A DNA stretch of 64,000 bases from Duganella sp. BJB480 (GCA_003416985.1 QVIN01000005.1:558001-622000); one strand, 5' to 3'. Counted from the stretch's first letter, positions 17,898 through 26,808 are shown. The notes: generated from the letters alone by a model not told the origin. Translations and numbers: made by a program.

Positions 17898-18599
17898 TCA
17901 GCCGCCATCCTCGACCGGCTCGAACACCACCCTGGCCTCGTTGCTCCAGCTCTTGTCGTGGACAGGCGCGATGTAGCCACGCCGGTCGGCCTGGAGCGGC
18001 AGTTTCAATGTGCGCTCGGCCTCGACCAGCGTGGCCGAGCGCAGCTTGAGCGGCTCGGGAAAATCCACCGCGATCTTGCCGGAATGGCAGAGGCCTCCGG
18101 CGAGCTGGAATGTCGACCTGATCAGGAACGACATGTCGTCCTTGTCCATTGCCCAGAGCATCTCGCACTCCATCCGCAGGTCGCCCAGGCGCCGGGTGGA
18201 CGGCGGCAGGCCGGGCGTGTGCACCGACGGTTTGAACGCCGCGCCGCCGGCCTTGACCGAGACCACCAGGTCCGCCCGCTCGTCGTCGATGACGGTTTTT
18301 TTCTCCAGGCGGAAGTAGCCTTGCGGATCGAGCGCGATCGGCTGTTCGGCGGCGTTGCCGACCAGCCGCAGCGTGAGGTCCTTGCCGGGCGGCTTGGAAA
18401 GCAGCCGGAAGCCGGGATCGGCCTGCGGCGCCAGCTCCTTGTAGCGCTCGGCGGCCGACAGCGCGCGCACGAAAGACTGGTAGGACTTGTGCTCGGGATT
18501 CTTGAAGCCGACGATGTTGACTTCCTGCCCGGGCGCCGTCTGCGCCGTTGCGGTGGTGCCGAGGAATAGCGTGCCAAGAAGTGCGGTGGTCCAGTTCAT
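17898..18599 (-). CDS. exported hypothetical protein, 233 aa
   Basis: Start chosen at MNWTTALLGTLFLG (ATG at 18599, preceded by CCGGAAA) because it gives a clean signal peptide cut near TATAQTA. An upstream in-frame ATG at 18623 would add eight charged residues before it. The mature protein is soluble and beta-rich with one pair of Cys (MECEML, GGLCHSG). It was not assigned to a family and probably resides in the periplasm. It stands alone, convergent with the small gene at 17656. Confidence 0.65.
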   Translation of the reverse strand: MNWTTALLGTLFLGTTATAQTAPGQEVNIVGFKNPEHKSYQSFVRALSAAERYKELAPQADPGFRLLSKPPGKDLTLRLVGNAAEQPIALDPQGYFRLEKKTVIDDERADLVVSVKAGGAAFKPSVHTPGLPPSTRRLGDLRMECEMLWAMDKDDMSFLIRSTFQLAGGLCHSGKIAVDFPEPLKLRSATLVEAERTLKLPLQADRRGYIAPVHDKSWSNEARVVFEPVEDGG

Positions 18600-18788
18600 T
18601 TTATTTCCGGTGGATTTATCCAAAGCGTAGGGATTCGTCCATGGTACACCATTAACTTTTAAGCAACCATGGGTGGCTGTCTTGTTGCTAAGCCAAAAGG
18701 GTTTAAATAGTTTAGCTCGTTATCGCATTGCGCCTGGGGGGCGATCAGTTCACAATACATTCAAGCTAGCAACGGATGAGGAGCCCGC

Positions 18789-20300
18789 ATGCTGACCATC
18801 GATGGCCCATGGATCAATCCCTGGCACGCCGGCCTGGTCGCCGCCGTCCTCGTCTGCAGCGTGGCGCAGCTGCTGCTGACCCGCTCCGATCCCGACAGCC
18901 AGCACATGTTCCGCAACAACCTGCTGTTCGGCGGCCTGTGCCTAATCCTCAGCCTCTCCAGCAAGCTCATGATCGACATGGACCAGCGCCAGGCCGCCGG
19001 CCTGTTCGAAAGCGCCTCCATGCTCGGCTTCGGGCTGCTGCTGATACGCATCCTGGGCCTGACCGCCTTCCGCGTGCTGCTGCCGGCGCTGCGCATGCAC
19101 CCGCCGCGCATCATGGAAGACATCCTGCTGGTGATCACCTACATCGTCTGGGGCCTGGTGTGGCTGCGCGTGGCGGGCCTGGACTTGAGCGGGCTGGTCA
19201 CCACGTCGGCGGTCATCACCGGCGTGGTCGCCTTTTCGATGCAGGAAACGCTGGGCAATATCCTGGGCGGACTCGCGCTCCAGTTCGACAACTCGGTCCG
19301 CATCGGCGACTGGATCAAGATCGACGACGTGCGCGGCAAGGTGGTGGAGGTCCATTGGCGGCATACGGCGGTGCACACCAACAACGGCAACCTGATCGTC
19401 ATCCCCAACAGCGTGCTGATGAAATCGAAGGTCGAGGTGTACAGCCGCGAGAGCAAGCCGGAGTTCCGGCGCTGGGTGCATTTCTGGATCGAGGACGGGG
19501 TGCCGCCGCAGCAGGTCATCGCCACCGTCCAGGCGGCGCTGCGGCAGACCCACATCGAGCATATCTCGACGGCCCGGCCGCCCGAGTGCATCGTCACCGA
19601 TTACCGCGAAGGGCTGATCCAGTACGCGGTGCGCTACTGGCTCACCAACCCGGCCCACGACGACGGCACCGATTCGGCCGTACGTATCCATTTCTACAGC
19701 GCTCTGCAGCGGCAGAGCCTGTCGCTCGCCCATCCGTGCATGGACATCCGCCTGAACGCGGATTCGGAGCGGCGCTCGAACGCCAGGCGGTCGGTGGAGC
19801 TGGACGCGCGCAGGAAGGCGCTGGGCAAGGTCGCGCTGTTTTCCAGCCTCACCGACGAGGAACTGGGCAAGCTCGCCGGCGCGCTGCGCAACACGCCGTT
19901 CGTCAAGGACGACATCATCACCCGGCAGGGCGCGGTGGCGCATTGGCTGTATCTGCTGGTCGGCGGCGAGGCCGACGTGTGGTTCGAGGCCGAGGGGAGG
20001 GAGCGCGTCCATTGCGCCACGCTCACGGCGGGCGACGTGTTCGGCGAGATCGGCCTGCTGACCGGCGCGCCGCGCCGCGCCACCGTCACCGCCAGGACCG
20101 ATGTGCAGTGCTACCGGCTGGACAAGGAGAATTTTGAAACCATCCTGCACGAGCGCCCCGAGCTGGCGGCCGAATTCGCCCACGTGCTCAGCGACCGCAG
20201 CGAAGGGCTGAGCGCCGTCCGCAGCCATCATGCGGAACCGGAGCTGGTACAGCAGGCCAACTACCTGGAGGGCATACGGCGGTTCTTCAGGCTGCACTGA
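18789..20300 (+). CDS. MscS-family channel with C-terminal cyclic-nucleotide-binding domain
   Basis: 503 aa. About five N-terminal membrane segments (residues 8-160) end in a pore helix of MscS type (VITGVVAFSMQETLGNILGGLALQFDNSVRIGDWI). Next come the beta domain (VRGKVVEVHWRHTAVHTNNGNLIVIPNSVLM) and an alpha/beta region to about 340. A cNMP-binding domain follows (about 345-470: FVKDDIITRQGAVAHWLYLLVGG, GDVFGEIGLLTGAPRRATVTA). The FGEIGLL...RRAT phosphate-binding cassette is intact, so cNMP gating is plausible (bCNG-type channels). GAGG lies just before the ATG. A weak promoter (TTGCGC, 17 bp, CACAAT) is about 30 bp upstream. Confidence 0.9.
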   Translation: MLTIDGPWINPWHAGLVAAVLVCSVAQLLLTRSDPDSQHMFRNNLLFGGLCLILSLSSKLMIDMDQRQAAGLFESASMLGFGLLLIRILGLTAFRVLLPALRMHPPRIMEDILLVITYIVWGLVWLRVAGLDLSGLVTTSAVITGVVAFSMQETLGNILGGLALQFDNSVRIGDWIKIDDVRGKVVEVHWRHTAVHTNNGNLIVIPNSVLMKSKVEVYSRESKPEFRRWVHFWIEDGVPPQQVIATVQAALRQTHIEHISTARPPECIVTDYREGLIQYAVRYWLTNPAHDDGTDSAVRIHFYSALQRQSLSLAHPCMDIRLNADSERRSNARRSVELDARRKALGKVALFSSLTDEELGKLAGALRNTPFVKDDIITRQGAVAHWLYLLVGGEADVWFEAEGRERVHCATLTAGDVFGEIGLLTGAPRRATVTARTDVQCYRLDKENFETILHERPELAAEFAHVLSDRSEGLSAVRSHHAEPELVQQANYLEGIRRFFRLH

Positions 20301-20332
20301 AGCATGCCTGATCAACGCCCGGTTGGCCGTGA

Positions 20333-20932
20333 TTACATGATGACCGGCAGATCTCTAACCGCAGCGTTGCCCACGTCTACGGTAATGACCCGTTCGCGCG
20401 CGGCCTCTTCTCGACCAGAGGCAAGCAGGTGCCGTTTGACCTTTTCTTTGGCTTGAACGGTATCCCGTGCCACAACCAGAAATTCATCCGCTTTGCGCTG
20501 CTCTTTGGCGCCGGCTTGCACCGTGGCGTGGAATCGGCTGAGCTGTCGCGTATCGATGAGGTATTGCAGCAGAATCTCGTTGATACGGGTCTGCCAACCG
20601 GGACCCAAAGCCTTGAACGAGTCCAGCACCACGTTGTCAAACCGGATGCTGGTAGCTACCTTGGTCGCCTCCAGCGCTGGCCGTCCGCGTGGGCGTCGAG
20701 CCGGCTGGAGTTTTGTTAATTCAGTGTCGGTCATTGGCGGGTTGTCAGGGTCGGACAGGGCCGCCTTGGTAATCGCGGCGTCCTCTTCCTCTGTCGGCAT
20801 GATGAGCGTAAGGGCCTTGGCCCTGCGAGCGATTGCACGGCGGGTGTCGTCGTCCAACTGCGGCGCTCTTGTTGAGCGCCTCATCGTTGCCGGTGCGGCT
20901 TTCGCTGCTTTGTCATTTGTTGGCTTCGACAT
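20333..20932 (-). CDS. brnA: BrnA-type antitoxin with a long C-terminal extension
   Basis: 199 aa. The central part has the BrnA pattern: a short acidic/proline stretch (DPDNPPMTDTEL), RRPRGRP, then a ribbon-helix-helix-like segment (VATSIRFDNVVLDSFKALGPGWQTRINEILLQYL, about 92-127). BrnA binds and neutralises the BrnT RNase and represses the operon. Typical BrnA is about 100 aa and ends soon after this motif. Here about 70 further residues follow, charged and helical (KEQRKADEFLVVARDTVQAKEKVKRH). The gene overlaps the end of brnT by 20 nt, the usual order toxin then antitoxin. Confidence 0.8.
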   Translation of the reverse strand: MSKPTNDKAAKAAPATMRRSTRAPQLDDDTRRAIARRAKALTLIMPTEEEDAAITKAALSDPDNPPMTDTELTKLQPARRPRGRPALEATKVATSIRFDNVVLDSFKALGPGWQTRINEILLQYLIDTRQLSRFHATVQAGAKEQRKADEFLVVARDTVQAKEKVKRHLLASGREEAARERVITVDVGNAAVRDLPVIM

Positions 20933-21185
20933 AATTTCTTACCTCTTTAGCGTTTGCTTTTCGTAGACTGATAATCCTTCGTCCGTCGTCGCGGTCCACA
21001 TACACCACGCAGTAGAGCTTATTTTCGATGGCTCCGAACGCTCGATACCTGTCCTCGCCGTAATCCTCTCGATCATCCAGCTCTTCCATCGCGGTATCCC
21101 AATCGAGGTCGGCCGCATGCGCCAGCGAGACACCATGCTTCTGCCGGTTGATGCGGTCTTTGTCGGGATCAAAGGTGATGAGCAT
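20913..21185 (-). CDS. brnT: BrnT-type ribonuclease toxin
   Basis: 90 aa from the ATG at 21185 (MLITFDPDKDRINRQKHGVSL). Family motifs are clear: FDPxKxxxNxxKHGVS, then EDRYRAFGAIENKLYCVVYVDRDDGRRIISLRKANAKEVRNY, which match the BrnT RNase fold (RelE-like) including the catalytic Arg/His/Lys-type positions. The open frame extends to 21239, but the promoter described below puts the transcription start at about 21185, so the shorter start is preferred. BrnT cleaves RNA and inhibits growth when not bound by BrnA. Confidence 0.85.
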   Translation of the reverse strand: MLITFDPDKDRINRQKHGVSLAHAADLDWDTAMEELDDREDYGEDRYRAFGAIENKLYCVVYVDRDDGRRIISLRKANAKEVRNYVEANK

Positions 21186-21187
21186 GG

Positions 21188-21244
21188 AATTATTGTATGT
21201 ACATAAAATATACGGGTCAACCATTTCCCGTACATACAATAATT
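21188..21244 (-). promoter_or_regulatory. brnTA promoter within a perfect 15-bp inverted repeat
   Basis: Arms AATTATTGTATGTAC (21230-21244) and GTACATACAATAATT (21188-21202) are exact reverse complements separated by 27 bp. On the minus strand a sigma70 promoter is visible: -35 TTGACC (21215-21220), 17-bp spacer, -10 TACAAT (21192-21197), the -10 lying in one arm. The expected start of transcription is at or next to the brnT ATG (21185), and no Shine-Dalgarno precedes it. Autoregulation by BrnA binding the two arms is inferred from the family. Confidence 0.7.
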
Positions 21245-21330
21245 TAGGCTAGGTGCGAGCTAGCGCCCGCCGAATGTGAGCTGGCGCGGAGGAAGGGCAG
21301 CATATTCCAAAGTTTGGAGCATTGGTCCAG

Positions 21331-21368
21331 AAAAAGGAAAAGGGCTACAAGCCGAAACTTGTAACCCT
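21331..21368 (-). terminator. rho-independent terminator of tRNA-His
   Basis: On the minus strand the stem AGGGTTACAAG pairs with CTTGTAGCCCT (one G-U pair) around a 6-nt loop, followed by a T-rich run. It lies 22 nt beyond the tRNA-His 3' end. Confidence 0.75.
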
Positions 21369-21389
21369 CTGATTTTCCTACGTATTCTG

Positions 21390-21466
21390 TGGGGTGGCTG
21401 ATGGGGCTCGAACCCACGACAACAGGAATCACAATCCTGGACTCTACCAACTGAGCTACAGCCACC
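21390..21466 (-). tRNA. tRNA-His (GTG)
   Basis: Complete cloverleaf including the encoded CCA (21390-21392). The acceptor stem GTGGCTG/CAGCCAC carries the extra G-1 opposite C73 that is typical of tRNA-His. The anticodon loop TTGTGAT gives anticodon GTG (bases 21430-21432). The D-arm AGCTCAGTTGGTAGAG and T-arm GTGGGTTCGAGCCCC are standard. Confidence 0.97.
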
Positions 21467-21511
21467 ACTGATTTACTTCGCTTTGTCTACTGTTTCGTAG
21501 ACAGGTGCCGA

Positions 21512-21540
21512 ATTATACAAGCCAGTTTTGAATCCTGCAA
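21512..21540 (-). promoter_or_regulatory. sigma70 promoter of tRNA-His
   Basis: Minus-strand -35 TTGCAG (21535-21540), 17-bp spacer and a consensus -10 TATAAT (21512-21517), about 45 bp upstream of the tRNA 5' end. Confidence 0.75.
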
Positions 21541-21578
21541 ATCTAAATGCAAAGTTTTTTCAAAATATTCCGGCTTGC

Positions 21579-22418
21579 TCAAACATCAACCTTTTCCACC
21601 GGCGGATGCAGGCCCAGCAGATTGGCGAAGGCGGGCGCCAGCGCGCTCACGTCCGCCGTCGTGTAGCCGCGCAGGGAGGCCGGCGCGTCGCCGTCGCCGC
21701 GCGCCGGATGCAGCAGGCCGCCGGCGTCCAGCAGACGCACCAGCTGGCGCGCCACCGCGTCGCCCGTATCGATCAGGGTCACGTCCGGGTGGCCGTGGCC
21801 GCGCAGCACGCGTTCGATGCCGGCCTGGACGAAGGGATAGTGGGTGCAGCCCAGCACCAGCGTGTCGGCGCCCTGGTCCAGCAGCGGCGCCACGTACCGC
21901 TCCAGCAGCGCGGCGATGGCCGGCGTCTCCAGGTCGCCCAGCTCGATCTGGTCGACCAGGCCCACGCACGGCTGCAGCAGGAACTCGGCCCGCGTGGCGG
22001 CGCTGATCTGCTCGCGCAGTTGCAGGAACTTGTCGCCCTTGAGCGTGCGTGCCGTCGCCAGTACGCCGACCTTGCCGCTGCGTGTGATCGCCGCCGCCGG
22101 CTTCAGGCCGGGCTCGACGCCGACCACCGGCAGCTCGGGATAACGCGCCCGCACCGCCTTGATGGCGGCCACGGTCGCGGTGTTGCAGGCCACCACCAGC
22201 GCCTTGGCGCCGCGCTCCAGCAGGAAGGCGGCCACCAGCAGCGCGCGGTCGACCACGTATTGCTCGGTCTTTTCGCCGTACGGCGCGTGGCCGGAATCTG
22301 CGAAGTAGATCAAGTCCTCGGCCGGCAGCTGCGCCCGGATGTGGCGCAGCACCGACAGCCCGCCCACGCCGGAATCGTAGACGCCGATGGGAGCACCGGG
22401 AGAGCGGGCGCCTTGCAT
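21579..22418 (-). CDS. murI: glutamate racemase
   Basis: 279 aa from the ATG at 22418, which overlaps the fumarase stop (TGATG). The upstream extension of the frame is only fumarase shadow. Motifs: GVYDSGVGGLSVLRHI (first catalytic Asp-Ser), VACNTATVAAI (catalytic Cys 1), VDQIELGD and LGCTHYPFV (catalytic Cys 2 with His). It converts L-glutamate to D-glutamate for peptidoglycan in the cytoplasm. Last gene of the yqhA-fumarase-murI run. Confidence 0.95.
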   Translation of the reverse strand: MQGARSPGAPIGVYDSGVGGLSVLRHIRAQLPAEDLIYFADSGHAPYGEKTEQYVVDRALLVAAFLLERGAKALVVACNTATVAAIKAVRARYPELPVVGVEPGLKPAAAITRSGKVGVLATARTLKGDKFLQLREQISAATRAEFLLQPCVGLVDQIELGDLETPAIAALLERYVAPLLDQGADTLVLGCTHYPFVQAGIERVLRGHGHPDVTLIDTGDAVARQLVRLLDAGGLLHPARGDGDAPASLRGYTTADVSALAPAFANLLGLHPPVEKVDV

Positions 22419-23947
22419 CAGGCCGTCACGACCGGAACGTTCAGCGCTTCGATCTTGGCTTTCCATTCCTTCGGACCGGTTTCATGCACCGAGGTGCCGG
22501 CGGCGTCCACCGCCACGGTCACCGGCATGTCGACCACGTCGAACTCATAGATCGCTTCCATGCCCATGTCGGCGAAGCCCAGCACCTTGGCGCCCTTGAT
22601 CGCCTTCGACACCAGGTAGGCCGAGCCGCCGACCGCCATCAGGTAGGCCGACTTGTGCTTCTTGATCGACTCGATGGCGACCGGGCCGCGCTCGGCCTTG
22701 CCGATCATCGCGATCAAGCCGGTTTTCTCCAGCATCATGTCGGTGAACTTGTCCATGCGGGTGGCGGTGGTCGGGCCGGCCGGGCCCACCACTTCGTCGC
22801 GCACCGGATCGACCGGACCGACGTAGTAGATCACGCGGTTCTTGAAGTCCACCGGCAGTTGCTCGCCCTTGGCCAGCATGTCCTGGATGCGCTTGTGCGC
22901 GGCGTCGCGGCCGGTCAGCATTTTGCCGTTCAACAGCAGGGTCTGGCCCGGCTTCCACGAGGCGACTTCTTCCTTGGTCAGCGTGTTCAGGTCGACGCGC
23001 TTGGACTTCTCGGTGTCCGGCGCCCAGCTCACGTCAGGCCAGGTCGACAGCGGAGGCGGCGTCATGTAGGCGGGGCCCGAGCCGTCCAGCACGAAGTGGC
23101 CGTGGCGGGTGGCGGCGCAGTTCGGGATCATCGCGACCGGCTTCGACGCGGCGTGGGTCGGGTAGGTCATGATCTTTACGTCCAGCACGGTCGTCAGGCC
23201 ACCCAGGCCTTGCGCGCCGATGCCCAGCGCGTTGATGCGGTCGCACAGTTCGATGCGCAGCTCTTCCAGCTTGTTCTGCGGGCCGCGCTGCTTGAGCTCG
23301 TACATGTCGATGTCTTCCATCAGCACTTCCTTCGCCATCAGCATCGCCTTCTCGGCGGTGCCGCCGATGCCGATGCCCAGCATGCCTGGCGGGCACCAGC
23401 CGGCGCCCATGGTCGGCACGGTCTTCAGCACCCAGTCGATCAGCGAATCGGACGGATTCATCATGACCATCTTGGATTTGTTTTCCGAGCCACCGCCCTT
23501 GGCGGCCACCTTGACGTCGACGGTGTCGCCCTCGACCAGTTCCATGTGGACCACGGCCGGCGTGTTGTCCTTGGTGTTCTTGCGGTCGAAGTGCGGGTCG
23601 GCCACGATGGAGGCGCGCAGCTTGTTGTCATCGTAGTTGTAGGCGCGGCGCACACCCTCGTTGACGGCGTCGGTGACGGTGCCGGTGAAGCCCTCGAAGC
23701 GCACGCCCATGCCGATCTTCAAGAAGACGTTGACGATGCCGGTGTCCTGGCAGATCGGACGCTTGCCCTCGGCGCACATGCGCGAGTTGGTCAGGATCTG
23801 CGCGATCGCGTCCTTCGCGGCCGGGCTTTGCTCGGCATCATAGGCGCGCGCCAGATGCTGGATATAGTCGGCGGGGTGGTAGTAGCTGATGTACTGGAGC
23901 GCGGCGGCAACGGATTCAATCAGGTCTTCTTGCTTTATGATGGTCAT
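22418..23947 (-). CDS. fumA: class I (iron-sulfur) fumarate hydratase
   Basis: 509 aa covering both class I fumarase domains: the N-terminal alpha domain with Fe-S ligands (NSRMCAEGKRPICQDTG, GAGWCPPGMLGIGIGG, and IPNCAATRH) and the C-terminal beta domain (RDAAHKRIQDML, GPTTATRMDKFTDMML, HETGPKEWKAKIEALNVP). It catalyses fumarate to malate in the TCA cycle. It starts 16 nt after yqhA and overlaps murI. Confidence 0.95.
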   Translation of the reverse strand: MTIIKQEDLIESVAAALQYISYYHPADYIQHLARAYDAEQSPAAKDAIAQILTNSRMCAEGKRPICQDTGIVNVFLKIGMGVRFEGFTGTVTDAVNEGVRRAYNYDDNKLRASIVADPHFDRKNTKDNTPAVVHMELVEGDTVDVKVAAKGGGSENKSKMVMMNPSDSLIDWVLKTVPTMGAGWCPPGMLGIGIGGTAEKAMLMAKEVLMEDIDMYELKQRGPQNKLEELRIELCDRINALGIGAQGLGGLTTVLDVKIMTYPTHAASKPVAMIPNCAATRHGHFVLDGSGPAYMTPPPLSTWPDVSWAPDTEKSKRVDLNTLTKEEVASWKPGQTLLLNGKMLTGRDAAHKRIQDMLAKGEQLPVDFKNRVIYYVGPVDPVRDEVVGPAGPTTATRMDKFTDMMLEKTGLIAMIGKAERGPVAIESIKKHKSAYLMAVGGSAYLVSKAIKGAKVLGFADMGMEAIYEFDVVDMPVTVAVDAAGTSVHETGPKEWKAKIEALNVPVVTA

Positions 23948-23963
23948 GATGTTCTCGCGAGGG

Positions 23964-24554
23964 TTAATGGGATTCGTTATGGGTGAGGGTGGTGATGCGG
24001 TCGGTGTAGGAGATCGCCAATGCCGACAGCAGGAACACCGCGTGTATGCTGGTCTGGGCGATCAACGTTTTCGCGTCGTAGACGCTGGCGTTGATGAAGG
24101 TCTTCAGCAAATGGATGGACGAGATGCCGATGATGGCCATCGCCAGCTTGGTCTTCAGCACGGAGGCGTTCACGTGCGACAGCCATTCCGGCTGGTCCGG
24201 ATGCGTGTCGAGATTCATGCGCGAGATAAAGGTCTCGTAGCCGCCGATGATGACCATCACCAGCAGATTGGAAATCATGACGACGTCGATCAGGCCGAGC
24301 ACGACCAGCATGATGGTGGTTTCGTTGAGCTTTGCCGGCAGCGGGGCGCCGGGCACCGCGACAGCCTGGAAGATGTGCTCCAGTGCGGTCTCATTGCCCA
24401 GCACGGCGCCGATCAAGTCCTTGAGCTCGACCCAGAAATGGAACACGTAGACGCACTGCGCCAGGATCAAGCCCAGATACAGCGGCAACTGCAGCCAGCG
24501 CGTCATGAAGATAAAGGCGGGCAGCGGGCGCAGTTTCGGTGGTGGCTTGGTCAT
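23964..24554 (-). CDS. YqhA/UPF0114-family membrane protein
   Basis: 196 aa with four hydrophobic segments (WLQLPLYLGLILAQCVYVFHF, TTIMLVVLGLIDVVMISNLLVMVIIGGYETF, LAMAIIGISSIHLLKTFINA, SIHAVFLLSALAISY). The pattern GGYETFISRMNLDTHPDQPEWLSHV is characteristic of TIGR00645/UPF0114. Function is not established. First gene of an apparent operon with fumarase and murI. Confidence 0.88.
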   Translation of the reverse strand: MTKPPPKLRPLPAFIFMTRWLQLPLYLGLILAQCVYVFHFWVELKDLIGAVLGNETALEHIFQAVAVPGAPLPAKLNETTIMLVVLGLIDVVMISNLLVMVIIGGYETFISRMNLDTHPDQPEWLSHVNASVLKTKLAMAIIGISSIHLLKTFINASVYDAKTLIAQTSIHAVFLLSALAISYTDRITTLTHNESH

Positions 24555-24774
24555 TACGGCGGAACTCCTTGAATTGGTGCAGACTAACGAGATGGCGACA
24601 TTTTACACGTGCTGCTCAGCAATCGCAGCGGGGAGACACGACGTATGGCTTTAGAAATATTGGTAAAATTACATAGAGCACCACATCCTCCGCCGGGGAC
24701 ATCCAATCTGTAAGGGCTCAGTAAGCGATGAAGTTTATGTTTATGACAAACGACTACAAACACTGGAGACAAGC

Positions 24775-26763
24775 ATGAGCAGCACTACTACCCAACAAGG
24801 TCCGCAGGAATCCCGCATCTTCACGCCACCGGCGGCGTTTGCAGCACAAGCGACCGTGTCCGGCATGGACGCCTACAACGCATTGTGCGCGGAGGCGGCG
24901 GCCGACTACGAAGGCTTCTGGTCGCGCCTGGCGAAGGAAAACCTGGTGTGGCAAAAGCCGTTCACCAAGGTCCTGAACGAGGACGACGCGCCGTTCTACA
25001 AATGGTTCGAAGACGGCCACCTGAACGTCTCCTACAACTGCCTGGACCGCAATCTGCAGAACGGCAACGCCGACAAGACCGCCATCATCTTCGAAGCGGA
25101 CGACGGCAAGTCGGTCCACGTCAGCTACAAAGAGCTGCACGAGAAGGTCTGCAAATTCGCCAACGGCCTGAAATCGCGCGGCATCAAGAAGGGCGACCGC
25201 GTCATCATCTACATGTCGATGTCGGTTGAAGGCGTGGCAGCGATGCAGGCTTGCGCGCGCATCGGCGCCACGCACTCGGTGGTGTTCGGCGGCTTCTCCG
25301 CCAAATCGCTGCAGGAGCGCATCATCGATGCCGGCGCGGTGGCCGTCATCACCGCCGACGAGCAACTGCGCGGCGGCAAAAGCCTGCCATTGAAAGCCAT
25401 CGTCGACGAAGCGCTGGCGCTGGGCGGCTGCGACACCATCAAGGATGTGATCGTCTACAAACGCACCGGCGGCAACATCAACTTCCAGGCGGGCCGCGAC
25501 CTGTGGCTGCACGACCTGGTCGCCAACCAGTCGTCGGTATGCGAGCCGGAGTGGGTGGATGCCGAGCATCCGCTGTTCATCCTGTACACGTCCGGCTCGA
25601 CCGGCACGCCGAAGGGTGTGCAGCATTCGAGCGGCGGCTACCTGCTGTGGGCCGCGCTGACGATGAAGTGGTCGTTCGACATCAAGCCGGACGACGTCTA
25701 CTGGTGCACGGCCGACATCGGCTGGGTGACGGGCCACAGCTACATCGCCTATGGCCCGACGGCGGTGGGCGCCACGCAAGTGGTGTTCGAAGGCGTGCCG
25801 ACCTACCCGAACGCCGGCCGCTTCTGGGATACCATCGCCAAGCACAAGGTCAGCATCTTCTACACCGCGCCGACCGCGATCCGCTCGCTGATCAAGGCGT
25901 CGGACGTCGACGCGAAAGTGCATCCGAAAAACTACGACCTGTCGTCGTTGCGTTTGCTGGGCACGGTGGGCGAGCCGATCAATCCTGAAGCGTGGATGTG
26001 GTACTACACGCAGGTGGGCGGCGAGAAGTGCCCGATCGTCGATACCTTCTGGCAGACCGAGACCGGTGGCCACATGATCACGCCGCTGCCGGGCGCGACG
26101 CCGATGGTGCCGGGTTCGTGCACCTTGCCGCTGCCGGGCATCATGGCCGCGATCGTGGACGAGGCTGGTGTGGACGTGCCGAACGGACAGGGCGGTATCC
26201 TGGTCGTCAAGCGTCCTTGGCCTTCGATGATCCGCACCATCTGGAACAATCCTGAGCGGTTCAAGTCGAGCTACTTCCCGGAGGAGTTGGGCGGCAAGAT
26301 GTACCTGGCCGGGGATGGTGCGATCCGCAACAAGGATACGGGTTACTTCACGATCACCGGGCGGATTGACGATGTGCTGAATGTGTCGGGTCACCGCATG
26401 GGCACGATGGAGATCGAGTCGGCGCTGGTGGCCAATCCGCTGGTGGCTGAGGCTGCGGTGGTGGGCAAGCCGGACGATACGACCGGTGAGTCGATCTGTG
26501 CGTTCGTGGTGTTGAAGCAGGCGCGTCCTACTGGGGAAGAGGCCAAGAAGCTGGCGCTGGAGTTGCGGAATTGGGTCGCCAAGGAGATTGGTCCGATCGC
26601 CAAGCCGAAGGAGATCCGGTTTGGGGATAATCTGCCGAAGACGCGTTCGGGCAAGATCATGCGGCGTTTGCTGCGGGTGCTGGCCAAGGGCGAGGTGATC
26701 ACGCAGGATGTGTCCACGCTGGAGAATCCGGCGATTCTGGAGCAGTTGAAGGAAGCTTCCTGA
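24775..26763 (+). CDS. acs: acetyl-CoA synthetase
   Basis: 662 aa, usual length for Acs. Motifs: ATP-binding YTSGSTGTPKGV, WCTADIGWVTGHSY, the adenylation motif TFWQTETGG, hinge ITGRIDDVLNVSGHRMGT and the C-terminal SGKIMRRLLR whose Lys is the acetylation-regulated catalytic residue. It activates acetate to acetyl-CoA via acetyl-AMP. GGAG lies upstream of the start. It is divergent from yqhA. Late codons are visibly less GC-biased than the first half, which is unexplained. Confidence 0.97.
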   Translation: MSSTTTQQGPQESRIFTPPAAFAAQATVSGMDAYNALCAEAAADYEGFWSRLAKENLVWQKPFTKVLNEDDAPFYKWFEDGHLNVSYNCLDRNLQNGNADKTAIIFEADDGKSVHVSYKELHEKVCKFANGLKSRGIKKGDRVIIYMSMSVEGVAAMQACARIGATHSVVFGGFSAKSLQERIIDAGAVAVITADEQLRGGKSLPLKAIVDEALALGGCDTIKDVIVYKRTGGNINFQAGRDLWLHDLVANQSSVCEPEWVDAEHPLFILYTSGSTGTPKGVQHSSGGYLLWAALTMKWSFDIKPDDVYWCTADIGWVTGHSYIAYGPTAVGATQVVFEGVPTYPNAGRFWDTIAKHKVSIFYTAPTAIRSLIKASDVDAKVHPKNYDLSSLRLLGTVGEPINPEAWMWYYTQVGGEKCPIVDTFWQTETGGHMITPLPGATPMVPGSCTLPLPGIMAAIVDEAGVDVPNGQGGILVVKRPWPSMIRTIWNNPERFKSSYFPEELGGKMYLAGDGAIRNKDTGYFTITGRIDDVLNVSGHRMGTMEIESALVANPLVAEAAVVGKPDDTTGESICAFVVLKQARPTGEEAKKLALELRNWVAKEIGPIAKPKEIRFGDNLPKTRSGKIMRRLLRVLAKGEVITQDVSTLENPAILEQLKEAS

Positions 26764-26780
26764 GGTTGGGGAAATAAACT

Positions 26781-26808
26781 TTGTACTCTTGGGAATTTTT
26801 GCTATAAT
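26781..26808 (+). promoter_or_regulatory. promoter of tRNA-Ser(GGA)
   Basis: -35 TTGTAC (26781-26786), 16-bp spacer, extended -10 TGC-TATAAT (box 26803-26808), then a GC-rich discriminator (GCGGC) typical of stringently controlled stable RNA genes. Confidence 0.75.

Noticed and set aside
22418..22466. A longer N terminus for glutamate racemase
   Set aside because: The extra codons lie in the fumarase gene; the ATG overlapping its stop gives the standard MurI length.
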